Source of the DNA: Salinibacillus kushneri
GTDB taxonomy: Bacteria; Bacillota; Bacilli; Bacillales; Alkalibacillaceae
Assembly (NCBI RefSeq): GCF_900111405.1
Contig: NZ_FOHJ01000013.1
Span: forward strand, 16,668 to 80,667
Length of the DNA stretch: 64,000 nt
Reading direction: 5' to 3'
This document shows, one piece after another, positions 35,193 through 44,011 of the stretch (its first letter is position 1; each line of letters starts with the position of its first letter). Both the position numbers and the translations under genes were made by a program. Below the pieces are notes generated by a model, which did not search any database, had not been told where the DNA came from, and saw nothing but the letters and a program-made list of their open reading frames with translations.

Positions 35193-35623
35193 TCAGTCAG
35201 TTATAACTTGACGTTCTTCTTGATGTGTTAAAGGACCAGTTACGTTAAATTTTACTTTTTCTATTGATTGCCCCAATTTATTTACACCATTGAATTTATT
35301 CTATTTAGTAAAGTCTCATCATTATCTACTAAACCTAATTGAAATGCCTTGTCCATAACCTCCCAAACCTTTAAAGTATGACTTGGATTTTTGCCATAAT
35401 TCATCTGAACTTGAAGGGCCTTCTCATGAAATGAAGACATATCACGAACATTTTTTTCGTTAACAACCTTTTCTTTCTCTAATATTTCCTTAAATTGGCT
35501 AAATCCTATATCATTTGATTGACCGCCAAATTTGGTTCCGTATTTTATATGTTTTTGAAATCTAGCAGATAATGTCAAACGAGTGTATGCAGCAAACTGT
35601 GCATTATCTGGAGTTATTTTCAT
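35193..35623 (-). pseudogene. Unknown protein, probably truncated by a frameshift
   Basis: ATG 35623 (MKITPDNAQFAAYTRLTLSA) follows AAAGGAGG at 9 nt and gives 113 aa ending LLNRINSMV at 35282. Shifting the frame by one at that point yields a further GVNKLGQSIEKVKFNVTGPL and THQEERQVITD up to a stop at 35193, so a one-base change seems to have shortened a protein of about 143 aa. I do not recognise the family. The 113-aa product might still be made. Confidence 0.6.
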
Positions 35624-35696
35624 GTAAACCATTCCTCCTTTAATACTTTCTCCCTATCTATATCGGTATTTTCAAAAGAGTTTAAACTATAGTGAT

Positions 35697-35866
35697 TCAT
35701 TCATATATATCTTCATGATTCTCTGCATTTTTGATAATTTGATAACCGGTAAGTTCTAATTCCCTTTCACACTTATCCCATGGGAGCGTCCCCAAGCAAA
35801 CCAATCATTTCGTCCATCTTTATCCTCTTGGTAGGGATCTTTTTTACTTTTGTTTCGATCAACCAT
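35697..35866 (-). pseudogene. Short frameshifted gene remnant
   Basis: From ATG 35866: MVDRNKSKKDPYQEDKDGRN then DWFAWGRS; after one base insertion the frame continues PWDKCERELELTGYQIIKNA ENHEDIYE to a stop at 35697. There is no clear RBS. The codon-level coherence on both sides of the shift suggests a former gene of about 57 codons. No family assigned. Confidence 0.45.
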
Positions 35867-35937
35867 ACACAATAATTAATGAGCTTCATACTTCCGCTCC
35901 AATCAACTTGATAGAAAATAAACAATAAGCTTTAACA

Positions 35938-35994
35938 AAGCCATATAATAAAGCTTCTGGAAATTATTTATCCAGAAGCTTTATTATATGGCTT
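35938..35994. terminator. 24-bp perfect hairpin at the end of mntR
   Basis: The arms 35938-35961 and 35971-35994 are exact reverse complements with a 9-nt loop. The right arm runs into the mntR stop codon. On the minus strand it is followed by TTGTT. The unusual length makes it a very stable structure. Confidence 0.8.
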
Positions 35995-36424
35995 AACCTA
36001 TCGAATCATTTTCTTGATTTATAGCTTGTAATGTATGGATTCTACTTTGATCCTCTTTAAAATACTGAACGAGATTTGCAATCTTATCTATGGCTTCCCA
36101 GCTTAAATGATGCTCGATTCCTTCTACATCACCATATATTTTATCCTTATGGACACCAATAATCTCCAGGAATTGTTCTAATAAATCATGGCGATAGACC
36201 AAAAGATGGCCGAACTTTTTTCCCTTAGAGGTCAGATTCAAGCCACGATATCGTTCGTAAACAAGATAACCATCATCCCCAAGCTTTTGTACCATTTTCG
36301 TTACTGAAGATGGCTGAACCGATAAATTTTCTGCTATCTCAGATACTCTGGCATAGCCTTTTTTATGTATTAATATGTATATCTGTTCCATATAATCTTC
36401 CATACTCGGAGTCGTTCCACCCAT
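35993..36424 (-). CDS. mntR: Manganese-responsive transcriptional regulator MntR
   Basis: A 143-aa DtxR-family regulator almost collinear with B. subtilis Mnt[44 protein letters not shown] (winged helix), [17 protein letters not shown] and [15 protein letters not shown]. The manganese ligands of MntR (Asp in SMED, the His/Glu residues in GIEHHL, and the acidic residue in the following helix) are all in place. It lacks the SH3-like domain, as MntR does. Divergent from a ZIP transporter that carries a candidate MntR box. The start is ATG 36424; RBS is weak. Confidence 0.96.
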   Translation of the reverse strand: MGGTTPSMEDYMEQIYILIHKKGYARVSEIAENLSVQPSSVTKMVQKLGDDGYLVYERYRGLNLTSKGKKFGHLLVYRHDLLEQFLEIIGVHKDKIYGDVEGIEHHLSWEAIDKIANLVQYFKEDQSRIHTLQAINQENDSIG

Positions 36425-36488
36425 TACACAAAGCCCCTTACATCAATCCCTTTACCTAAATTATAGATGAAAACAACGATTATAACAA

Positions 36489-36650
36489 GAAAAGCATAGG
36501 CGACTGATTAGGTCCGACTGCATAAGCGGAATTCATGTAGTGGCGGGCTTTGCCACGGAATTGATTCCGCTTATGACAGCTTGGACCTAGGAGCCGGAGC
36601 TGGACATAGAAAAGCGTAGGCGACTGATTAAGTCCGACTGCATAATCAAG
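36489..36650. repeat. Intergenic palindromic repeat with a duplicated 37-bp module
   Basis: A 37-bp segment beginning GAAAAGC (36489-36525) recurs exactly 120 bp later (36609-36645) with 35 identical positions. Between the copies are nested complementary arms: GGTCC/GGACC, CATAAGCGGAAT/ATTCCGCTTATG, and GTGGC/GCCAC with a GGGCTTT loop. Similar GC-richer hairpin repeats are scattered in Bacillaceae intergenic regions. No ORF. The remaining 36651-36800 shows nothing. Confidence 0.75.
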
Positions 36651-36804
36651 CTTTTCCTAACCATTAAATGAATGAATTGACATCTCCAGGCAGTTGCTAT
36701 ATTTTAGTCTCAGGAAACTTTTTTACAATTGCAAAAAAATTGATACGCACATTCGCCTATGGAACTTCATATAGATTCATTGTGAATATTATTTTTTTAC
36801 CAAT

Positions 36805-36825
36805 AAGTTTCCTTAGGGAAAGACT
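36805..36825 (+). promoter_or_regulatory. Candidate MntR box in front of the ZIP transporter
   Basis: AAGTTTCCTTAGGGAAAGAC is a near palindrome of the B. subtilis MntR-site type (A-G-T-T-T-x-C-C-T-T-A-A-G-G-x-A-A-A-C-T). It lies just upstream of a TAAAAT -10 candidate at 36830-36835, so binding would cover the -35 region. Confidence 0.6.
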
Positions 36826-36889
36826 TGTTTAAAATGAAGGAAATTTTCACTTACTAAAGGTAAAGATTGAACATCAAGGGGAGATGAAC

Positions 36890-37702
36890 ATGACTGAAAA
36901 TGTACTGATGGCTCTAAGCCTAACAGTGATGGCTGGCCTATCAACCGGTATCGGCAGTGTTTTAGCCTTTTTTACTTCCGATACGAATACGAAATTCCTA
37001 TCCTTTGCGCTTGGGTTTTCAGCGGGGGTTATGATTTATGTTTCGTTCGTAGAGATCTTTGATAAAGCTCAGGAATCACTTGTGTCTGCGATGGGAGATA
37101 CACTTGGAAACTGGACTACAGTTGCAGCATTTTTTGGCGGGATAGGAATTATAGCCTTGATTGACAAATTTATACCACAGCATGGGAATCCTCATGAAAT
37201 TAAAAAAGTAGAGGATATGAAAAAAGAGCCAACAGTTATAAAAGAACAGTCTTCGTTGCTTAAAATGGGATCTTTTACCGCGTTAGCGATTACCATTCAC
37301 AACTTTCCTGAAGGAATAGCTACATTCACCTCAGCCCTCCAGGATCCAGGGTTAGGAATTGCGATTGCCGTTGCTGTTGCGATTCACAACATTCCTGAAG
37401 GCATTGCTGTATCTGTGCCTATTTATTTTGCAACCGGTAATAAGAAAAAAGCTTTTAAGTTGTCCTTTTTATCAGGTTTGGCTGAACCATTAGGAGCCAT
37501 TGCTGCTTATCTACTTCTTCTTCCGTATTTAAATGACATGATGTTTGGAATGATTTTTGCTGCAGTAGCTGGAATAATGGTCTTTATATCCCTTGATGAA
37601 TTATTACCTGCTGCAAAAAAATATGATGAAGCCCACCTTTCTATTTATGGATTAATTGCCGGAATGGGAGTTATGGCCATGAGTTTACTGTTATTTATAT
37701 AA
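36890..37702 (+). CDS. zupT: ZIP-family metal transporter (ZupT-like)
   Basis: A 270-aa membrane protein with eight likely TM helices. Metal-site helices IV and V are clear: HNFPEGIATFTSAL and HNIPEGIAVSVPIYF; an acidic linker follows TM3. ZIP proteins import Zn, Mn or Fe. The start at 36890 is used since GGGGAG is 6 nt upstream, and an ATG 6 bp earlier abuts the RBS. The adjacent mntR and the candidate operator suggest manganese-linked control. Confidence 0.93.
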   Translation: MTENVLMALSLTVMAGLSTGIGSVLAFFTSDTNTKFLSFALGFSAGVMIYVSFVEIFDKAQESLVSAMGDTLGNWTTVAAFFGGIGIIALIDKFIPQHGNPHEIKKVEDMKKEPTVIKEQSSLLKMGSFTALAITIHNFPEGIATFTSALQDPGLGIAIAVAVAIHNIPEGIAVSVPIYFATGNKKKAFKLSFLSGLAEPLGAIAAYLLLLPYLNDMMFGMIFAAVAGIMVFISLDELLPAAKKYDEAHLSIYGLIAGMGVMAMSLLLFI

Positions 37703-37708
37703 CCTACT

Positions 37709-37748
37709 TTAAGATGCGACTGAACCCTTACTTCGTCGCATCTTTTTC
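37709..37748 (+). terminator. Terminator of the ZIP gene
   Basis: AAAGATGCGAC pairs with GTCGCATCTTT, followed by TTC. Confidence 0.85.
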
Positions 37749-37859
37749 ATAGTAAGCAAATGATCATTTGGCACTTCCTGCGTTAGTTCTTAGAAGAAAT
37801 TTTTTTGTACACGATTTTGATTTGTGAAATAATAGGATTGTGAAAAGGAGGATGACGAA

Positions 37860-39092
37860 ATGTCAGATTTTCAAACCAACTTAGAAAAATATGCAGAATT
37901 AGTACTACGCAAAGGGGTAAACTTGCAAAATAATCAGGCACTGATGGTGAATGCACCTACAGAAGCTGTCCAATTTGTACGTGTTGTAGCTAAAAAAGCA
38001 TACGAAATGGGTGCAAAGGATATACATATGAATTGGTCAGATGAAACACTTACCCGTCTCAAGTATGAACATGCACCAATGGAAACTCTTGAAACCGTTC
38101 CTCAATGGCGTGTGGATATGCATGATTATTATGCAGAGGATGGAGCTGCGGTTCTCTCTATAAAACCGTCTAACCCTGATTTATTAAAAGGAATTGATCC
38201 AAGTAGAATTGCAGCCGCAAATAAAGCATCAGGGAATGCTTTGAAAAATTTCCGCAGCTATACAATGAATGACCGCATTACATGGTGTGTAGCAGCTGTT
38301 CCAGGACAAGCATGGGCAAAGAAGGTCTTTCCGGACGAATCTCCGGAAACGGCAGTTAAAAAATTGTGGGAACAAATCTTTACGATTACTCGTGCTGATC
38401 AAAAAGATCCAGTAGAAGCCTGGAATCAACATAACGAAACATTAGCAACCGTTAGGGATTATTTAAATGATAAACAGTATGCAAAATTGGTTTACAAAGC
38501 ACCTGGCACAGATTTAGAAATTACTTTGCCAAAGGGACATGTATGGAAAGGCGGGGCGTCCCCATCTGAAAAGGGAACCATTTTTAATGCTAACATTCCA
38601 TCCGAAGAAGTCTTTACCATGCCACATAAATACGGAGTAAATGGAACTGTAAGTAATACAAAACCACTTAATTATGGTGGAAATTTGATTGATGATTTTT
38701 CCATTACTTTCAAAGAAGGAAAGGTAGTCGATTTTACCGCTGAAGAAGGCTATGAAACCCTAAAACATTTATTGGATACAGATGATGGAGCAAAGAGACT
38801 TGGAGAAGTAGCACTAGTGCCAGACGAATCACCAATTTCACAATCAGGTTTAATATTCTATAACACTCTTTATGACGAGAACGCATCCTGCCACCTCGCC
38901 TTCGGAAAAGCCTATCCAACGAATATCAAAGGTGGTTCCCAAATGGATGACGATGCACTGGACAAAAACGGAGTCAACAATAGCCTGGTCCATGTCGACT
39001 TCATGATGGGCTCTAATAAACTGGATGTATATGGCGTCACTAAAGACGGAAGGCAGGAACCTATCCTCAACCAAGGCTCATGGGCGATATAA
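37860..39092 (+). CDS. M29-family aminopeptidase (AmpS/PepS)
   Basis: A 410-aa cytoplasmic metallo-aminopeptidase. It opens with NLEKYAELVLRKGVNLQNNQ, and carries DFSITFKEGKVVDFTAEEG, AEVALVPDESPISQSG (as GEVALVPDESPISQSG), the NENASCHLAFG-like ENASCHLAFGKAY and VHVDFMMGSNKLDV, all landmarks of the family, with metal-ligand Glu, His and Asp. It cleaves N-terminal residues from peptides. RBS AAGGAGGATGACGAA. Confidence 0.95.
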   Translation: MSDFQTNLEKYAELVLRKGVNLQNNQALMVNAPTEAVQFVRVVAKKAYEMGAKDIHMNWSDETLTRLKYEHAPMETLETVPQWRVDMHDYYAEDGAAVLSIKPSNPDLLKGIDPSRIAAANKASGNALKNFRSYTMNDRITWCVAAVPGQAWAKKVFPDESPETAVKKLWEQIFTITRADQKDPVEAWNQHNETLATVRDYLNDKQYAKLVYKAPGTDLEITLPKGHVWKGGASPSEKGTIFNANIPSEEVFTMPHKYGVNGTVSNTKPLNYGGNLIDDFSITFKEGKVVDFTAEEGYETLKHLLDTDDGAKRLGEVALVPDESPISQSGLIFYNTLYDENASCHLAFGKAYPTNIKGGSQMDDDALDKNGVNNSLVHVDFMMGSNKLDVYGVTKDGRQEPILNQGSWAI

Positions 39093-39141
39093 AAACAGAT
39101 TGAAATCTTGTTCTTTAGATAAAGCTTAACAAGGATTTATA

Positions 39142-39185
39142 AAAGAAAGTCCTTCATATTCCCTTTATGAAGGACTTTCTTTTGA
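39142..39185. terminator. Bidirectional terminator between pepS and gerC
   Basis: AAAAGAAAGTCCTTCATA and its exact complement flank a 7-nt loop. The A and T flanks suit both convergent genes. Confidence 0.9.
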
Positions 39186-39196
39186 ATTCCACTCGA

Positions 39197-40270
39197 TTAT
39201 CTTCGGATGCCATATTCCATAATTTTTACATCTATTTTTGGTGTTATCTTTATATTAGGGTACATGTCTTCCCATTTTTTCCAATTAAAATTTCGATGTT
39301 CACTGTGATATTCATTGCCTAAACCCAGAGGATCGATATTTAGCTCCTGAAGCTTATTAAGAATGTCCTCTGCTTGTTGCTTCATTTGCTTTTCCATCGT
39401 GTTTTCTATTTTTTTAATCACTTTTTTCGTAATTTTACCTCCGCGGTATTCTCTGATTATTCCTTTAATATGAACATTAATCACTAATTCCGTATGATTC
39501 CCTTTTCCGTTATATTGAATCTTTCTGTCCGACCTTATATTACTGACCGAAGCACTTTTTTTATCTCCACGATAGACAGGAAATATCGCATTTTGAAAAT
39601 CCCCTATTAATGAATTAAAAGTAAATGTTTGCTCATAAGGAAGACGACCAACATACCGTTCATCATCAAATAAAGCAATTCCGTCAATTTTCACCATATC
39701 TGTTACAGATAAAAATGGCAAAAACGGATCTGCTCCTTTGGAATATAAATTATACGTAAAAAGATGTAAGTTCGTTTCGGGGATTGTTCCCCTGTCAATA
39801 TTTTGTTCAAACATATCGGATAAGTACATGCCGGAATCATCGTCCCAGTATTCACGTGTAAGCACTTCTGTTGTTGAACCTTCTACAATACCTAACCTGA
39901 CCCTTGATCCTAAACTGGGATCTCGAACAAACACATCTTTTAGCTTCTGCAAGCCTTTCCTGGCTAATTCTTCGTTAAATAAAATGACTTCCAGCTTTCC
40001 AACAGCCAACGGTCGATTGGCTTCTGCATTTAACTTAAAGTTATTTTCACGTAACAGCATGGATGTATCGCTGAATATTTCAGTTGTTACGGCCTTATCA
40101 GCCTGAAAGTTAGGTACCGCGATGGTTCCTTTAACTTTATTCCCTTCTACAGCATCATAACCTACAGCTGTAACGAGTGAAAGATCATCAACAATTTCCC
40201 TTTCGACACCACAGCCTGTTCCTAAAAATACAACAATGGACAACATTACGGCTATAGTAGCTGTTTTCAT
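39197..40270 (-). CDS. Spore germination lipoprotein, Ger(x)C family
   Basis: A 357-aa germinant-receptor C subunit. The lipobox is FLGTGC (near residue 20), giving a lipid anchor at the inner spore membrane. Next is EREIVDDLSLVTAVGYDAVE, typical of GerAC/GerBC; the last third is the Ger(x)C C-terminal domain, rich in Lys and Glu. Its ATG overlaps the gerB gene by 4 bp. The three subunits A, B and C form the nutrient receptor. Confidence 0.93.
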   Translation of the reverse strand: MKTATIAVMLSIVVFLGTGCGVEREIVDDLSLVTAVGYDAVEGNKVKGTIAVPNFQADKAVTTEIFSDTSMLLRENNFKLNAEANRPLAVGKLEVILFNEELARKGLQKLKDVFVRDPSLGSRVRLGIVEGSTTEVLTREYWDDDSGMYLSDMFEQNIDRGTIPETNLHLFTYNLYSKGADPFLPFLSVTDMVKIDGIALFDDERYVGRLPYEQTFTFNSLIGDFQNAIFPVYRGDKKSASVSNIRSDRKIQYNGKGNHTELVINVHIKGIIREYRGGKITKKVIKKIENTMEKQMKQQAEDILNKLQELNIDPLGLGNEYHSEHRNFNWKKWEDMYPNIKITPKIDVKIMEYGIRR

Positions 40271-41361
40271 TTTGATTTCCTCACTTTATTGTAAATGGTG
40301 TAGACAATAAATAGAAAAGGAATGTAGAAATATACCATATAAAAACCGACTCTGCTTATATATTCACTAAGTAGGCTTATCCTTTCATGACCATTTATCA
40401 AGACATTGGCAATAAGGACAATAATGAGGAAAACAATAACGGTTTTTCTTTGATTAAATCGAAATAATCGTTTCATTCCCCTTGTCGAAGCCCAAAGAGT
40501 TAGTGTCATATTAGGAAGAATAACCAATGCCCATGAACTAATTCCTATATATTCAAACCGTTCCACAAAAGGCATTTCGATAATTTTCCACATTCCAAGA
40601 GTTGGCCAAATAACCGTTTTAATTTGCTCTTCATCATAAAAAACAAAGGCAACCATACTTATAGCTACATAAACAACAATGGTAAATAAGACACCAAAAT
40701 GTGCCCATTTATGTGCTTTTTTGGGATGTTTTATAAATGGAAAAAAGATGAATAAAGTTGAAAATCCTAAAAAGCTTAGTGTCATTTCTTTCGATGACAA
40801 CATTAAATCTTTAACAGAATGGTTTAATACAGGTAAAAGATTATGAAAATGAGCAAACTCCAAAGGGAATATCAAAGTAAACAGCAGATATATAGGAATA
40901 ACTGTTCCCAAGAAACAAATCCCTACTACAACCCGAAACCCCCCATTGATGACATAATAGACAAGGATTAAAAAAAAGATTCCAAGATATAAAATGCTGA
41001 TATGAGGAAACATCCATACTTGAATGATTTCAATATATAGACGCAGGGCGATTGTTGATAAAACAAGAAAATATAAACACTGGATAAAACCAAACAAGCC
41101 TCCAAGATATTTTCCGAATAGTTCTTTTTGAATATCAAAAATATCCTGATCCTGTCTTAACATTTTAAAGGCTATCCAAATAATAATATGAACCCCAATC
41201 CCTGCGATTATAACTGAAATCCATGCATCATAACTGGCATGTTCAACAACCTTACTTTGGAAGCTTAAGATCCCCACCCCTACTTGCACAGAGGTAATTA
41301 AGAATAAGACTAAAAAAGGCGATATTTTCATGGAATCTGAAATAGGCTTACCCAACCTCAT
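40267..41361 (-). CDS. Spore germination permease, GerB (GerAB/XB) family
   Basis: A protein of about 364 aa, with ten TM segments, of the amino acid/polyamine/organocation superfamily. It begins with KPISDSMKISPFLVLFLITS, typical of the GerXB subunit that binds the germinant. AAGGAGG stands only 2 nt before ATG 41361, and TTG 41355 has a better spacing of 8 nt, so the exact start is unsure. It follows gerA by 11 bp. Confidence 0.92.
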   Translation of the reverse strand: MRLGKPISDSMKISPFLVLFLITSVQVGVGILSFQSKVVEHASYDAWISVIIAGIGVHIIIWIAFKMLRQDQDIFDIQKELFGKYLGGLFGFIQCLYFLVLSTIALRLYIEIIQVWMFPHISILYLGIFFLILVYYVINGGFRVVVGICFLGTVIPIYLLFTLIFPLEFAHFHNLLPVLNHSVKDLMLSSKEMTLSFLGFSTLFIFFPFIKHPKKAHKWAHFGVLFTIVVYVAISMVAFVFYDEEQIKTVIWPTLGMWKIIEMPFVERFEYIGISSWALVILPNMTLTLWASTRGMKRLFRFNQRKTVIVFLIIVLIANVLINGHERISLLSEYISRVGFYMVYFYIPFLFIVYTIYNKVRKSK

Positions 41362-41372
41362 CACCTCCTTGT

Positions 41373-42878
41373 CTATTCATCAATATCTTTCTTTTTCGTT
41401 GCATCCCTTTTGCTGTATCTCTCGGTTTGCTCTGTTTGGAGCTGCACAGGGCGTTGAGTGTTTCTCGAAAACGGAAAACGAATAATGGAATCTTTCATAT
41501 CCTTTAAACGAGGAGGATAAATAGGCTCAAAAAATGGTCTTCCTAAAGAAGTGAGTCTCAATAAATGAACAATTAAATAACAGAAGCTTAGAACAACTCC
41601 GAGCATTCCAAATAAATACGCAACAAATATAAATGGAAAACGAATTAAACGAATCGTGTTACCCATTTGATAAACCGGGGTCGTAAAGGAAGCCAAAGCA
41701 GCTAACGCAATGATAATTAATAGTACATTACTTGTTAGTCCAGCTTCAACAGATGCTGTTCCAATTACAATACCACCAACGATACCAATGGTTTGCCCGA
41801 CTTTAGTTGGCAGTCTAGCCCCAGCCTCGCGTAAAAGCTCAATGGTTAACTCCAAAAAAATAGCTTCCAATATAGGTGGTAACGGAACCACTTCCCTTGA
41901 GGTAATTAAAGTTCCCATTAAATCTTTAGGAATAAGTTCATAATGATACGTTAGGGTTGCAACATAAATCGGTGTAACCAAAATTGAAAAAACAACGGAA
42001 AAAAATCGAATAATACGAAAGGCAGAAGCAATCACAGGATTTAGAAAATAGTCCTCAAATGAGGAAAAAAACTCTGTTAGGTTGGCTGGTGCTATTAAAG
42101 CATGAGGAGAACCAGCTGCCATAATGACAATCTTCCCTTCCGTTAATACCGCTGATGCACGGTCTGGTCTTTCTGTATCTAATAATTGTGGAAAAGGAGA
42201 TTTAGGATTATCCGAAATAATTTGTGTGATGTAAGAACTATCAACGAGATGATCAATATCGATTTCCTTTATCCGTTGTATAACCGTGTTTACGTTCTCC
42301 TCATTGGCTACTCCATCAATATAAAGCACCGCCACCTTAGATTTCGTTAACTTTCCAACCTTTAATTCTTTTACCATTAATTCAGGAATAGGTAACCGAT
42401 TACGGACTAAATTCAAATTCGTATCAATTGACTCTAAAAAGGCTTCCTTAGGTCCAATAACAGAAAACTCTACTTCAGGAACAGATACATTACGAGTCTT
42501 TTTTAACGGGGCGTTAATTAACAATCCTTTTTGGTCATATTCATCTAACCGGAGGAGAATATATCCTCTAAGCATCCTGTTTTGCATTTGTTCAACGTCT
42601 TTGGTTGTCAAAACCTTTTCAACCGGGATGGACTCTTTAAGCTCCTCTAATGAGTAGTGTTTATATTCCTGTAAATTTTCCAATATATCTTTATGGAGGA
42701 TTTCTGTATCTACTAATGATTTGTAAAAAGAAAGCCAAATCGTCTGCTTTTTAATCGAATGTTCATAATGCATAAAGTCGCTCGAGGTTTTGCACATATC
42801 AATAAGTTCAACGATGTTATTAGGCTGCTTGAGTGAGTTGGACTTATTTTTTTTGTTCTTTTTACCAAATAGTTTCAT
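41373..42878 (-). CDS. Spore germination protein GerA (GerAA/XA) family
   Basis: A 501-aa GerXA subunit. About 280 hydrophilic N-terminal residues carry VAVLYIDGVANEENVNTVIQ and DTERPDRASAVLTEGKIVI, followed by five or so TM helices with PLPPILEAIFLELTIELLREA and GARLPTKVGQTIGIVGGIVI, the most conserved GerA motifs. First gene of gerA-gerB-gerC. Such operons are made in the forespore by SigG; I could not pick out a convincing SigG promoter by eye. Confidence 0.95.
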   Translation of the reverse strand: MKLFGKKNKKNKSNSLKQPNNIVELIDMCKTSSDFMHYEHSIKKQTIWLSFYKSLVDTEILHKDILENLQEYKHYSLEELKESIPVEKVLTTKDVEQMQNRMLRGYILLRLDEYDQKGLLINAPLKKTRNVSVPEVEFSVIGPKEAFLESIDTNLNLVRNRLPIPELMVKELKVGKLTKSKVAVLYIDGVANEENVNTVIQRIKEIDIDHLVDSSYITQIISDNPKSPFPQLLDTERPDRASAVLTEGKIVIMAAGSPHALIAPANLTEFFSSFEDYFLNPVIASAFRIIRFFSVVFSILVTPIYVATLTYHYELIPKDLMGTLITSREVVPLPPILEAIFLELTIELLREAGARLPTKVGQTIGIVGGIVIGTASVEAGLTSNVLLIIIALAALASFTTPVYQMGNTIRLIRFPFIFVAYLFGMLGVVLSFCYLIVHLLRLTSLGRPFFEPIYPPRLKDMKDSIIRFPFSRNTQRPVQLQTEQTERYSKRDATKKKDIDE

Positions 42879-42990
42879 ATTCCAAGCCTCACATTTTCCG
42901 TTAAAATTCTAATGCAGAATACTGTTCATATTTTGTCTAATTATGGTGTTTTTATTCTAATTTGGAAAAATATTTTAATTAAAACCATAC

Positions 42991-43029
42991 AAAAAGAGTT
43001 ATCTCCAAGTTTAGAGATAACCCTTTTGT
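42991..43029 (-). terminator. Terminator of the LLM/ATP-grasp operon
   Basis: Minus strand: AAAGGGTTATCTC and GAGATAACTCTTT pair around a 7-nt loop, followed by TTG. Confidence 0.85.
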
Positions 43030-43034
43030 CTTCT

Positions 43035-43988
43035 TTAACTATAGGATTTTTGCCGGATTTGATTAAGCCTTTCGCCTAAATATCCGGCTACTTCTAACAT
43101 TCCATACTTCTCTGCCAAAGCTTCTGCATCACTATTGTAGTTGGTATTGGTATTTATATCATACGTATAAAGATTTCCATCTTGATCTTTTATAAATTCT
43201 ATACCTGCTATTTGGATATTATTAGCAGCCAGTACTTGTTCATAGTTTTCTAAAATAGGATGATGGAAGTCTTTTTGAATTTGGAATTTAGTTGGGGATG
43301 CTGGTTCTTCCCCTACTGGGCAGAACAAATCATCAATAGAACAAGCATCAGCCGGGCAAAGCTCAAACCCTTCCGATGTGTCAACACGTACCGCATATAA
43401 AAATTTGCCTCCAACAAATTCACAACGAGTAATAAAAGCTTCTGGTGATTCGATATATTCCTGAATCAATGTAACCCCATCAACAGGCTCTTCAAATTCA
43501 TCACCTTCTACATATTCTTTTAACGCATCCACCGATTGAAAAAGTTGAACTCCCAGCCCTTTACCTGCGCGATTATGCTTTGTAATAAATTTTTGTCCCT
43601 CAAAAGACTGCGCTTGTTTCAACAATTCATCCTTACCAACGGCTGCAATTGTTTTGGGTGTTCGAATACCATGCTTTTCCAGTTCTAAATATTGAAGGAC
43701 TTTGCTAAGCTCTAATTGTAAAGCTCGGCTTCCATTGATTACGGTACGACCATGAGCTTCCAGCCAGCCAATTACAGCATTTGCCAGTTCCGGTGAATAA
43801 CGATGTCCCCTTGTATGTGAGGAAGCACTCATCCGGTTGTAAAAAATCCCCTCAGGAGGTTCCTTAGTTAAATCAATAGACCCGTTATCCAGTAACCAAT
43901 CCTCATATGGAATATCCAATTCTTCTAATCTCTTAAATAAATACTCAGTCCACTCTTCATTTTCATGGATGACATAAACTTTACTCAT
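43035..43988 (-). CDS. ATP-grasp ligase, RimK-like
   Basis: A 317-aa ATP-grasp protein. It has an N-terminal SKVYVIHENEEWTEYLFKRL domain, then GIFYNRMSASSHTRGHRYSP, FITKHNRAGKGLGVQLFQS (phosphate-binding loop), VTLIQEYIESPEAFITRCEF and GIEFIKDQDGNLYTYDINTNTNYN for metal ligands. The enzyme should ligate an acyl phosphate to an amine or thiol. The ATG at 43988 is chosen; AGGAGG precedes it at 12 nt, and the codons to GTG 44015 lack an RBS. It follows the LLM monooxygenase by 23 bp under the same SAM riboswitch. Substrate unknown. Confidence 0.85.
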   Translation of the reverse strand: MSKVYVIHENEEWTEYLFKRLEELDIPYEDWLLDNGSIDLTKEPPEGIFYNRMSASSHTRGHRYSPELANAVIGWLEAHGRTVINGSRALQLELSKVLQYLELEKHGIRTPKTIAAVGKDELLKQAQSFEGQKFITKHNRAGKGLGVQLFQSVDALKEYVEGDEFEEPVDGVTLIQEYIESPEAFITRCEFVGGKFLYAVRVDTSEGFELCPADACSIDDLFCPVGEEPASPTKFQIQKDFHHPILENYEQVLAANNIQIAGIEFIKDQDGNLYTYDINTNTNYNSDAEALAEKYGMLEVAGYLGERLNQIRQKSYS

Positions 43989-44011
43989 TTCACCATCAAC
44001 CCTCCTTAAGA

